This document shows positions 6,781-14,684 of a stretch of DNA of 33,133 bases, in pieces. The DNA is from Streptomyces sp. OR43 (lineage in GTDB: Bacteria; Actinomycetota; Actinomycetes; Streptomycetales; Streptomycetaceae): positions 2,938,766 through 2,971,898 of the forward strand of contig NZ_RDBK01000043.1 in the NCBI RefSeq assembly GCF_008042275.1, in the 5' to 3' direction. The notes below the pieces were generated by a model, which searched no databases, was not told the DNA's origin, and worked only from the letters and a program-made list of their open reading frames with translations. The position numbers and the translations under genes were made by a program. Each line of letters starts with the position of its first letter. Position 1 is the stretch's first letter.

Positions 6781-8406
6781 ATGGCCAGGGAATTCCAACG
6801 CGGCCACAAGGCCAAGATCAGCGATCTCACGCCGGGGACGGACCTGTACGTAGGTGTGCAGATCGCCGGCCCGGGACTGACCTTTGACATCAGTTGCTTC
6901 GGCCTCGATGCCAATGAGCAGCTCTCCGACGACCGTTATTTCATCTTCTTCAATCAGCCGAAATCGCCCGAGGAGTCCATTCAGCTCCTCGGCGCGCAGG
7001 CCGGTGACACGGAGTCGTTCCGCGTCACTCTGGACCGCATTCCGGCGAACATCCACAAGCTGTCCTTCACCGCGACGCTGGACGGTGCCGGACAGATGTC
7101 GCAGGTCGGTCCTGGGTACATCCGGATCGTCGCGGGTGGCGAGGAAGTCGTCAGGTACGCCTTCACGGGCTCGGAGTTCACCACCGAGCGCGCGGTGATG
7201 CTGGGTGACTTCTACCTCAAGGACGTCTGGCGGTTCGCCGCCGTCGGCCAGGGCTTCGACGGCGGGCTCGACGCGCTGCTGAAGAACTTCGGCGGCGAGG
7301 TTGCCGAGGAGGCTCCCGCCGCTCCTCAGCCGCAGTCCGCAGCCCCGTCGTTCGCCCCGCCCGCACAGGCGTCGGCCCCCGCGCCGTCCTTCGGCGCCCC
7401 GGCCGCCCCGCAGGCCCCGCAGCCCGCGCCGTCTTTCGGCGCCCCGGCGGCTCAGGCGCCTGCTCCCACGCCGCAGCAGCAGATGCACGCCGCGCCGACC
7501 ATAGCGGCGCCGCTGGCGCCGCAGGGTGGCAGTGTGCCGCCGCCCGCACCCGCTCCTTACGGGCAGCCGGGGCAGCCGCCCCAGCCGCCGCAGTTCGGGC
7601 AGGTTCCGGCGCAGGCGCCCGCGCCGTTCGGACAGCAGGCCCCCGCGCCCTACGGACAGCCCGCTCCGGCTCCGTACGGACAGCAGCCACCCGGCATGCC
7701 GCCGGGCGTCCCCCAGGGTGTGCCCCAAGGAGTGCCGCAGGCCGGGGCCGGCCTGCTGGCCGCGCTCCAGCCGTACAAGGAGACGGCCACCGGGCAGCGT
7801 TGGACCCCGCAGAACCAGCAGCTGATGCGCGTCGACCTCACCATGGGCGGAGCGGGAGTGCTGGCCCGGCAGGGCAGCATGGTGATGTACCAGGGCAAGG
7901 TCGACTTCGGCTACAAGGGCGCAGGTTTCGCGGGCCGGATGGTCGGCAACGCCACCGGTCAGGAAATGCAGCTGATGCGCTGTACCGGCCGGGGGCAGGT
8001 CTTCCTCGCCGAGGACGGTTCCCATCTGCACGCGATCGAGCTCCAGGGTGATGGCATCTGCGTCTCGGCGGAGAACGTCCTCGCCTTCGACGAGTCGCTG
8101 CAGTACGAGGTCCGCAGGATCGAAGGCCATGGCATTCCCGGCGGCGCCCTGTTCACCATGCAGTTCCAGGGCACCGGCACCATCGTCGTCAAGACGCACG
8201 GTGTCCCCGTCGTCCTGCCGGTCACCCCGACCACCTTCGCCGACTGCAATGCCGTCGTGGCGTGGTCGGCCGCGTCCCAGGTGATCATCTCCAGTCAGGT
8301 CCGGCTGCGCCGCAACGCCTATCCCGGACACAGCGGGGAGACCGTGAACCTCCAGTTCCGGGGCGCTCCCGGCAACTTCATCGTCGTCCAGCCCTACGAG
8401 GTCTGA
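6781..8406 (+). CDS. TerD-domain / AIM24-domain fusion protein
   Basis: 541 aa from ATG 6781 with GGGGGAC upstream; the frame is open to 6715 but that start has no ribosome site. Residues 1-175 are a TerD domain (DLTPGTDLYVGVQIAGPGL; FDISCFGLDAN; LSDDRYFIFFNQ), a calcium-binding fold found in tellurite-resistance and stress systems. Residues about 176-345 are a Pro/Ala/Gln/Gly-rich linker with repeated FGAPAA and APYGQ units, probably disordered. Residues about 346-541 are an AIM24 domain (QQLMRVDLTMGGAGVLARQGSMVMYQG, given here only as QQLMRVDL then VLARQGSMV; LMRCTGRGQVFLA). There is no signal peptide. It heads an operon with two more AIM24 genes, 11 and 18 bp apart. The exact role is unknown; a stress or envelope-associated complex is an inference. 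Confidence 0.9.
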   Translation: MAREFQRGHKAKISDLTPGTDLYVGVQIAGPGLTFDISCFGLDANEQLSDDRYFIFFNQPKSPEESIQLLGAQAGDTESFRVTLDRIPANIHKLSFTATLDGAGQMSQVGPGYIRIVAGGEEVVRYAFTGSEFTTERAVMLGDFYLKDVWRFAAVGQGFDGGLDALLKNFGGEVAEEAPAAPQPQSAAPSFAPPAQASAPAPSFGAPAAPQAPQPAPSFGAPAAQAPAPTPQQQMHAAPTIAAPLAPQGGSVPPPAPAPYGQPGQPPQPPQFGQVPAQAPAPFGQQAPAPYGQPAPAPYGQQPPGMPPGVPQGVPQGVPQAGAGLLAALQPYKETATGQRWTPQNQQLMRVDLTMGGAGVLARQGSMVMYQGKVDFGYKGAGFAGRMVGNATGQEMQLMRCTGRGQVFLAEDGSHLHAIELQGDGICVSAENVLAFDESLQYEVRRIEGHGIPGGALFTMQFQGTGTIVVKTHGVPVVLPVTPTTFADCNAVVAWSAASQVIISSQVRLRRNAYPGHSGETVNLQFRGAPGNFIVVQPYEV

Positions 8407-8417
8407 GGGAGCCCGTC

Positions 8418-9098
8418 ATGAACCAGCAACTCGCGGGCTACGCCCCGACCCCCGTCACGGCCCGGATGGAGAACCACGGCCATTCGATGCTGAAGGTCGC
8501 CATGGCGACCGGCCAGGACCTGTACGCCCGCACCGGCTCGATGGTGGCGTACGAGGGCTTCATCCAGTACGAGCCCAACCCGCCGGCCGTCCGCCAGATC
8601 GCCTCGCAGTGGATCACCGGCGAGGGCGCGCCCCTGATGAAGTGCGCCGGCGACGGGCTCCTCTACCTCGCCGACTACGGCGCCGATGTGGTCGTCATCA
8701 ATCTCAACAACGACTCCCTCTCGGTCAACGGCACCAACGTCCTCGCCTTCGACGGCCACCTCACCTGGGGCGTCGAAAGGGTCAAGGGGCTGGCCAAGTT
8801 CGCCGGCCAGGGCCTGTGGAACGTCTGCATCTCCGGCACCGGCTGGGTCGCGATCACCTCGCGCGGCACGCCGATCGTCGTCGACTGCGGACGCGGCGAG
8901 GACGAGACGTACGTCGACCCGGACGCCCTCGTGGCGTGGTCCCCGAACCTCAAGGTGAAGGGCAAGCGCAGCTTCAAGGCCTCCTCGCTCATCGGGCGGG
9001 GCAGCGGCGAGGCGTTCCAGATGGCCTTCTCCGGCCAGGGGATCGTCGTCGTCCAGCCGAGCGAGGACAGTACCGACCGCCTGCGGGTCCGGAACTGA
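8418..9098 (+). CDS. AIM24 family protein (second gene of TerD-AIM24 operon)
   Basis: 226 aa from ATG 8418 with GAGGGA seven bases upstream. The whole protein is one AIM24-type beta-rich domain. It has the pattern DLYARTGSMVAYEG, then LMKCAGDGLLYLADYG, NVLAFDGHLTWG, CISGTGWVAITS, and a terminal GQGIVVVQPSE. The same landmarks occur in the C-terminal domain of the upstream fusion and in the downstream gene, so the three are paralogues. AIM24 proteins are named after a yeast mitochondrial protein, and bacterial members are of unknown biochemical function. No membrane segment or signal is visible. Confidence 0.88.
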   Translation: MNQQLAGYAPTPVTARMENHGHSMLKVAMATGQDLYARTGSMVAYEGFIQYEPNPPAVRQIASQWITGEGAPLMKCAGDGLLYLADYGADVVVINLNNDSLSVNGTNVLAFDGHLTWGVERVKGLAKFAGQGLWNVCISGTGWVAITSRGTPIVVDCGRGEDETYVDPDALVAWSPNLKVKGKRSFKASSLIGRGSGEAFQMAFSGQGIVVVQPSEDSTDRLRVRN

Positions 9099-9116
9099 CG
9101 GGGAGGAGAACACACC

Positions 9117-9872
9117 ATGCAGAGTCCGCTTTTCAGCTATACGGAACAGCAGTCCCAGGAGCGGTACACGATCCAGAACCCGCAGCTCCTGCGGGTCTCG
9201 CTGACCGGCCACGACGACGTCCTCGCCCGCAAGGGGGCCATGGTCGCGTACCAGGGTCTGATGGAGTTCGACGGCGAGTACCAGTCGCAGGGACAGCGCC
9301 GCGCCCGCGCCGGCACGGGTGAGGGCCTCGACCTGATGCGCTGCTCCGGGCAGGGCACGGTCTACCTGGCCAACCTCGCGCAGTACGTCCACGTGGTGGA
9401 CGTCGACCGCGACGGTCTGACGGTGGACAGTTCCTACGTCCTGGCGCTCGACTCGTCCCTCCACACCGAGGTCATCGCGGTGGACAGCCAGTACGGCATC
9501 TCGGGCACCGGTAAGTACCAGCTCAACATCTCCGGCACCGGCAAGGTCGCGCTGATGACCTCCGGTCAGCCACTGATGATGCGGGTCACGCCCGACAAGT
9601 ACGTCAACGCGGATGCCGACGCGATCGTCGCCTGGTCCAGCTCCCTGCGGGTGCAGATGCAGGCGCAGACGCACTCCTCGGGTGTCTTCCGCCGGCGCGG
9701 CAACACCGGTGAGGGCTGGGAGCTCAGCTTCCTCGGCCAGGGCTTCGCCCTGGTGCAGCCCAGCGAGGTGCTGCCGCCGCAGAGCGCGCAGATCGGCCAG
9801 GGCCTGGGTGCCCAGTACGGCATGGGTCAGCACGGGTCCCACGCCCAGAACCAGAACAACGCCTGGAACTGA
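9117..9872 (+). CDS. AIM24 family protein (third gene of TerD-AIM24 operon)
   Basis: 251 aa from ATG 9117 with GGGGAGG at 9100-9106. Landmarks match the two upstream paralogues: VLARKGAMVAYQG, LMRCSGQGTVYLA, YVLALDSSLHTEV, LNISGTGKVALMTSG, AIVAWSSSLRVQ and GQGFALVQPSE. A Gln/Gly/Asn-rich tail of about 30 residues (QNQNNAWN end) follows the domain and is probably flexible. It is the last gene of the operon; the 19-bp terminator begins 53 bp after its stop. Three AIM24 domains made together suggest a hetero-oligomer, but this is inference. Confidence 0.88.
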   Translation: MQSPLFSYTEQQSQERYTIQNPQLLRVSLTGHDDVLARKGAMVAYQGLMEFDGEYQSQGQRRARAGTGEGLDLMRCSGQGTVYLANLAQYVHVVDVDRDGLTVDSSYVLALDSSLHTEVIAVDSQYGISGTGKYQLNISGTGKVALMTSGQPLMMRVTPDKYVNADADAIVAWSSSLRVQMQAQTHSSGVFRRRGNTGEGWELSFLGQGFALVQPSEVLPPQSAQIGQGLGAQYGMGQHGSHAQNQNNAWN

Positions 9873-9924
9873 GCCGCTCCGCCGCCCCTGTGCACGAGAG
9901 GTGAGACGGGCGCGATGCCATGGA

Positions 9925-9966
9925 CGGGTGAAGGGGCGGCCTCTCAGGAGGCCGCCCCTTCACCCG
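9925..9966. terminator. Strong bidirectional hairpin terminator
   Basis: CGGGTGAAGGGGCGGCCTC (9925-9943) pairs perfectly with 9948-9966, a 19-bp stem with a TCAG loop. It lies between the convergent AIM24 operon and NUDIX gene, so it can serve both. Confidence 0.9.
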
Positions 9967-9983
9967 TACCGGTCCGCTCCCGG

Positions 9984-10532
9984 TTACCGTCCGGCGTCCA
10001 GGGCGGCCCGCGTGCGTTCCATCAGGCGGACGACCGAGGAGTCGGCGACCTCGGCGACCTCGTCGTAGCGGAACCAGCGCAGGTCCAGTGACTCCTCGCT
10101 GATCCGTTCCGCCGCGCCCGACGGCGCCAGCGCCGCGTACTGGACGTCCAGGTGCCAGTGACACGGTGCGGGGATCGGATGACGGTCCAGGACCACCGGA
10201 CCGCCCGCCAGCAGGGCCAGCCCGGCGATGCCGGACTCCTCCGTCGCCTCACGCAGCGCGGCGGCGGCCACGGTGGTGTCGCCGGGCTCGCAGTGGCCAC
10301 CCATCTGCAACCACATGCGCAGCTTCCGGTGCAGCGTGAGCAGCACCCTGCCGCGCTCCGGATCGACGACCAGGGCGCTGGCCGTCAGATGCCCGCTGCC
10401 GCAGGCCTTCCACATGCCGTCGGGATGGAGCGCCAGGTGGTCCAGATATGCCTGGCGCAGCTCCTCCTGGACGGCGTCAGCGCCGGTGCCGTACTCCTTC
10501 AGTACGCGGACGGCGTCGTCGTGCAGGCTCAC
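9984..10532 (-). CDS. NUDIX hydrolase
   Basis: 182 aa from GTG 10532, which overlaps the TGA of the upstream DUF2342 gene by four bases (GTGA), indicating translational coupling. The NUDIX signature is GGHCEPGD (78-85) followed by REATEESG (94-101), the Mg2+-binding helix. The spacing is one residue longer than the textbook box; from memory this is common in the GGHCEPGD-type subgroup. NUDIX enzymes cleave nucleoside diphosphates linked to another moiety. The substrate is not evident, and the HPDGMWKACGSGHLTASA stretch before the box may shape specificity. A longer upstream reading of the frame is out-of-frame Arg-rich shadow of the neighbouring gene and is rejected. Confidence 0.92.
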   Translation of the reverse strand: MSLHDDAVRVLKEYGTGADAVQEELRQAYLDHLALHPDGMWKACGSGHLTASALVVDPERGRVLLTLHRKLRMWLQMGGHCEPGDTTVAAAALREATEESGIAGLALLAGGPVVLDRHPIPAPCHWHLDVQYAALAPSGAAERISEESLDLRWFRYDEVAEVADSSVVRLMERTRAALDAGR

Positions 10533-12022
10533 TTCTCGCTGTCGCCCTTGCTGTCGTCGCCCTCGGACCCGGCGCCATCGGATCCGTCGCCCTCGGACCC
10601 GGTGGCTTCTGTCCCGCTGCCGCCGTCGGCGACGGCGGTGCCGGGGGCGGGCTTCTGCGGCCCGTTCGCCGCCTCTCCGAGCATCTTGTCCAGCTCGGAG
10701 AAGTCCAGCTGCTCGTGGTGGACGAATCCGTCCGGATCGTCCAGGTCGTGGGCGGTGGGCAGCATGTCGGGGTGCTCCCACAGCGCGTCGCGGCCGTCGA
10801 GCCCTCGCGCGTCCGTGAGCGAGGCCCAGAGCCGCGAGGCGTCACGCAGCCGGCGCGGGCGCAACTGGAGACCGATGAGTGTGGCGAAGGTCTGCTCGGC
10901 GGGACCGCCGGAGGCGCGGCGCCTGCGCATCGTCTCGCGCAGCGCGTCGGCGGAGGTCAGCCGGGACTTCGCGGCCTCGTGGACCACGGCGTCCACCCAG
11001 CCCTCGACGAGCGCGAGCGCCGTTTCCAGGCGGGCCAGGGCGGCCTTCTGCTCCGGGGTGTCCTCCGGCTGGAACATGCCCTGCTGAAGGGCGTCCTGCA
11101 ACTGCTCCGGGTTCGACGGGTCGAACTGGCCGACCACATCCTCCAGCTTGCTGGTGTCGACCTTGATACCGCGCGCATAGCCCTCGACCGCACCGAAGAG
11201 ATGCGAGCGCAGCCACGGCACATGGGCGAAGAGCCGCTGGTGAGCGGACTCGCGCAGGGCCAGATACAGCCGTACCTCGTCCTGCGGCACGCTCAGGTCC
11301 TTGCCGAACCGCTCCACGTTGAGCGGGAGCAGCGCGGCCTTGCCGGCCGGCCCGAGCGGCAGCCCGATGTCGGTGGAACCGACCACCTCGCCGGCGAGCA
11401 CCCCGACGGCCTGTCCGATCTGCTGGCCGAACATCGCACCGCCCATCGACCGCATCATGCCGATCAGCGGGCCCGCCATCGCCTGCATCTCCTCGGGCAG
11501 CACATCACCCATGGCGAGGCCGACACGCTCGGCCACCGGGTCGACCAGCTTCTGCCAGGCGGGGAGGGAGGCCTCCACCCATTCGGCACGGCTCCACGCC
11601 ACCGTCGAGACGGAACCGGAGGGCAGCGACGTCACGCCGTCCAGCCAGAGATCCGCCAGGCGCAGCGCCTCGTCGACCGCGGCCCGCTCGGACGGGCCGA
11701 CGCTCGCGTCCTTGGTGCCGTCGGGAGTGCCCTGCGAGACCGTCTGGCGGGCGATCTGCTTGGCCATGTCCCAGTTCACGGGACCGCCCTCGTAGCTCAG
11801 CATCTGGCCGAGCTGCTGGAAGGCGGCGCCGAGGTCGTTCGGGTTCATGGAGCCGAACATGGCGGCGAAGGGGTTGTCGCCGCCCGCGCCGGGGCCGAAG
11901 CCGAACGGGTTCGCCGGACCGCCCGAGCCCTGCCCACCTCCGATGGGGTCGTTCTTCTTGCCCTTGTCGCCGTCGTCCGGCTCCTCCGGCGGAACGCCGA
12001 ATCCGAATGGGGTGTCACTCAC
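10529..12022 (-). CDS. Zinc-dependent metalloprotease-like protein, DUF2342 family
   Basis: 497 aa from ATG 12022. The N terminus (1-60) is Gly/Pro/Phe-rich (PFGFG, NPFGFGPG) and likely disordered. The core (about 60-445) is largely helical and matches the actinobacterial DUF2342 family, sometimes labelled zincin-like or linked to F420 biosynthesis by neighbourhood. The expected zincin helix reads LRESAHQRLF (256-265). The usual first zinc His is not present, so peptidase activity is doubtful. The tail (about 450-497) is an acidic Gly/Ser/Asp/Glu low-complexity segment. It overlaps the NUDIX gene start and forms a two-gene minus-strand unit with it. It is divergent from the SDR-like gene across 190 bp. 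Confidence 0.85.
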   Translation of the reverse strand: MSDTPFGFGVPPEEPDDGDKGKKNDPIGGGQGSGGPANPFGFGPGAGGDNPFAAMFGSMNPNDLGAAFQQLGQMLSYEGGPVNWDMAKQIARQTVSQGTPDGTKDASVGPSERAAVDEALRLADLWLDGVTSLPSGSVSTVAWSRAEWVEASLPAWQKLVDPVAERVGLAMGDVLPEEMQAMAGPLIGMMRSMGGAMFGQQIGQAVGVLAGEVVGSTDIGLPLGPAGKAALLPLNVERFGKDLSVPQDEVRLYLALRESAHQRLFAHVPWLRSHLFGAVEGYARGIKVDTSKLEDVVGQFDPSNPEQLQDALQQGMFQPEDTPEQKAALARLETALALVEGWVDAVVHEAAKSRLTSADALRETMRRRRASGGPAEQTFATLIGLQLRPRRLRDASRLWASLTDARGLDGRDALWEHPDMLPTAHDLDDPDGFVHHEQLDFSELDKMLGEAANGPQKPAPGTAVADGGSGTEATGSEGDGSDGAGSEGDDSKGDSEK

Positions 12023-12160
12023 GGGTTTCCTCGGCTCGTAGGGCCGCCGGCTCGAACCGACGGCGACTGCCCGACATCACCATCCAGCGTAGACACCAAG
12101 TCCACTCAGGGCCTCAGTGCTCCGCCTGCTCCCGGCCTGCGGCAGGATGGACGCCACCTG

Positions 12161-12187
12161 GTACGTACGCGTCATTCGGGTACGTAC
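12161..12187. repeat. Duplicated GTACGTAC palindrome upstream of the SDR-like gene
   Basis: The self-complementary octamer GTACGTAC occurs at 12161-12168 and 12180-12187, 19 bp apart, 25 bp before the GTG start. Two turns of separation and position suggest a possible operator for the SDR-like gene. No promoter hexamers can be assigned with confidence. Confidence 0.35.
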
Positions 12188-12212
12188 TGAAGACAACCGC
12201 TGGAGACGCCCG

Positions 12213-13475
12213 GTGAGTTCCCCAGATCCGCAGGTTCGCGCAGCGCGAAACCTGGCCGACCCTTCGCCTGAGAACAAACCTGAGAACAAGTCCGAGAGCG
12301 AGCCTGAGAACAAGGCCGAGAGCAAGTTCGAGAGCGATTCCGAGAACGAGCCTCGGAACAGGCCTGCGGACCCGGCCGAGGACAAGACGCGGAGCAAGCC
12401 CGTCCGCAGCCGCTCCAGGAGCCGCGGCCCGGTCGTGGCCGTCACCGGGGCCGCGACGGGTGTCGGTGAGCTGCTCACCGCACGCCTGGCGGCCTCCGAG
12501 GAGATCAAGCAGGTCATCGCCGTCGACGAGCGCCGCGGTGAGGTGTCCGAGGCGATGTGGCACGTTCTCGACGTGCGCGACCCGGCGATCGCGGAGAAGC
12601 TGCGCGGCGCCGACGTGGTGGTGCACCTGGCGCTCGATCTCGACCTGGAGACCGATCCCGCCGCCCGTACCGCCTACAACGTGCGCGGCACCCAGACCGT
12701 GCTGACCGCGGCCGCGGCCGTCGGCGTCCACCGGGTCGTGCTGTGCACCTCGGCGATGGTCTACGGCGCGCTGCCCGACAACGACGTCCCGCTCGCCGAG
12801 GACGCCGAGCTGCGCGCTACGGCCGAGGCGACCGGCGTCGGTGACCTGCTGGAGATCGAACGGCTCGGCCGCCGCGCGCCCCGCGCCCACCCAGGGCTCC
12901 AGGTCACGGTGGTCCGGCCCACCGTGCTCGTCGGCGGTACGGACACGGCCCTGACCCGCTACTTCGAGTCGCCGCGCCTCCTGGTCGTCGCCGGGTCGCG
13001 CCCCACCTGGCAGTTCTGCCATGTCGACGACCTGGTCACGGCGCTGGAGTACGCCGCGCTGGAGAAGATCGACGGAGAGTTCGCGGTCGGCTGCGACGGC
13101 TGGCTCGAACAGGCGGAAGTCGAGGAGCTCAGCGGAGTCCGCCGGATGGAGCTTCCCTCGGCCGTCGCGCTCGGGGCCGCCGCCCGGCTCCACCGGATCG
13201 GTCTGACCCCGTCCCCGGCGGGCGACCTGGCGTACACGATGCACCCCTGGGTGGTGAGTGTGAGCAGGCTCCACGATGCGGGCTGGCGTCCGAGCTGGAC
13301 GAACGAGGAGGTGCTCGCCGCACTCCTCGAAGAGGTCGAGGGGCGCCACACCGTGGCCGGCCGCCGCCTCGGCCGCAAGGACGCGACCGCGGCCGGAGCC
13401 GCCGGTGCGACCGTGGCGCTGCTCGGCACCGCGGCCCTGGTACGCCGTGCCCGCAAGGCCCGCCGCCGCTTCTAG
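12213..13475 (+). CDS. SDR-like NAD-binding protein with tetrapeptide-repeat N terminus and hydrophobic C terminus
   Basis: 420 aa from GTG 12213 with GGAG seven bases upstream. Residues 19-50 are tetrapeptide repeats of PENK/SESE type encoded by a 12-bp DNA repeat. An Arg/Ser-rich link leads to an extended-SDR fold beginning near residue 73 (VVAVTGAATGVGELLTARL, with the Gly-rich dinucleotide turn). DVVVHLALDLDLE and CTSAMVYGA follow the epimerase pattern. The catalytic YxxxK is missing: VGDLLEIERLG stands where it should be, so classic epimerase chemistry is unlikely. The last 34 residues hold an Ala/Gly/Leu hydrophobic segment (about 391-410) and a basic end (RRARKARRRF), suggesting a C-terminal membrane anchor. 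A sensor or scaffold role is possible, not shown. Confidence 0.85.
   Translation: MSSPDPQVRAARNLADPSPENKPENKSESEPENKAESKFESDSENEPRNRPADPAEDKTRSKPVRSRSRSRGPVVAVTGAATGVGELLTARLAASEEIKQVIAVDERRGEVSEAMWHVLDVRDPAIAEKLRGADVVVHLALDLDLETDPAARTAYNVRGTQTVLTAAAAVGVHRVVLCTSAMVYGALPDNDVPLAEDAELRATAEATGVGDLLEIERLGRRAPRAHPGLQVTVVRPTVLVGGTDTALTRYFESPRLLVVAGSRPTWQFCHVDDLVTALEYAALEKIDGEFAVGCDGWLEQAEVEELSGVRRMELPSAVALGAAARLHRIGLTPSPAGDLAYTMHPWVVSVSRLHDAGWRPSWTNEEVLAALLEEVEGRHTVAGRRLGRKDATAAGAAGATVALLGTAALVRRARKARRRF
12267..12362 (+). repeat. 12-bp in-frame tandem repeat, eight units
   Basis: Eight 12-bp units (consensus near CCTGAGAACAAG) encode tetrapeptides PENK, PENK, SESE, PENK, AESK, FESD, SENE and PRNR. 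Early units are nearly identical and later ones decay. Expansion or contraction would keep the reading frame. Confidence 0.8.
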
Positions 13476-13494
13476 CGCCCCTGACCGGCACCGC

Positions 13495-13614
13495 TCGCCG
13501 GGGAGGCACCGAAAGCGCGCCCAAGAGCAGCGTGAGGGCGCCGAAAGGCAGACTGAAGTTCAGCGGAAGGGCGCCGAGAGGCCGCCTGAAGATCAGCGCA
13601 AGGGCGGTGCGGGA
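13495..13614. repeat. 33-bp tandem repeat between SDR-like gene and moaE
   Basis: Two clear 33-bp copies (13528-13560 and 13561-13593) share a start CAGCGNRAGGGCGCCGA and differ at a handful of positions. A weaker copy precedes them (13495-13527) and a partial one follows (13594-13614). There are no spacers. The 275-bp gap between genes holds nothing else that I can identify. Confidence 0.65.
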
Positions 13615-13750
13615 AGGGCACCGGGCCGTGTCCCGCGGCACCCGACGGCGGCGGGAGCCCGGCGCCTGTAGAAGGCTCCAAGGCCGCTGGCGCCCCGCCG
13701 GGTGAAAGCCGCATTCCGCGATGCCCCCGCGGTACGGCACGATGGCTGTC

Positions 13751-14212
<462 letters not shown>

Positions 14213-14350
14213 GACGGCTGCGGAGCTCAAACCGTCCGGGCCGGCTTCCACCCCGATTTGCGTAACCCCACCCCTGCCATGAGCGTTGGTCCTGCAGATG
14301 GTTAATCTGCTGATCGTTCCGTTGCGGTCGCATGGGGCAGGGAGGTCGTC

Positions 14351-14539
14351 ATGGCAGCACTCGCCTGGTTGTTGATTCCGCTTTTTGCTGCGCTCGGTGC
14401 TGCGATATGGGGAAGCTGGGCTGCCCGCAATCGCACGACCGGCGATGTCACCGAACTCGCCGGCTATGCCCGGTTCCGCGAGGCGATGGAGCGCTCGCAC
14501 TCCGCTTCGGAGCCGGTCGAGCAGATATCGAACGTCTGA
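14351..14539 (+). CDS. Small single-span membrane protein
   Basis: 62 aa from ATG 14351 with a good ribosome site (GGGAGG) before it. Residues 2-24 are one hydrophobic segment (AALAWLLIPLFAALGAAIWG), followed by a basic/polar soluble part (ARNRTTGDVTELAGYARFREAMERS). This predicts an N-terminal anchor with the polar part in the cytoplasm by the positive-inside rule. No family name is recognised. It lies 145 bp upstream of the PDZ-Lon protease gene on the same strand, and the two may be linked functionally. Confidence 0.75.
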   Translation: MAALAWLLIPLFAALGAAIWGSWAARNRTTGDVTELAGYARFREAMERSHSASEPVEQISNV

Positions 14540-14684
14540 CGCCACACCGGTCGTACGCAGTCGCCAATCCACTGACCGGCAGCCTCCGGCTCCGCCGCCC
14601 GGCGTCCTCGCCACGCCCGGCCGCGGCCCCCGTACGGACCGGCCCCGACGGTGCACTGACAGGCCCTTCCCGTACTGTCGTTCC

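Noticed and set aside
13495..13614. Regular repeats resembling a short CRISPR array
   Set aside because: The 33-bp units are directly adjacent with no unique spacers, and no cas genes are present.
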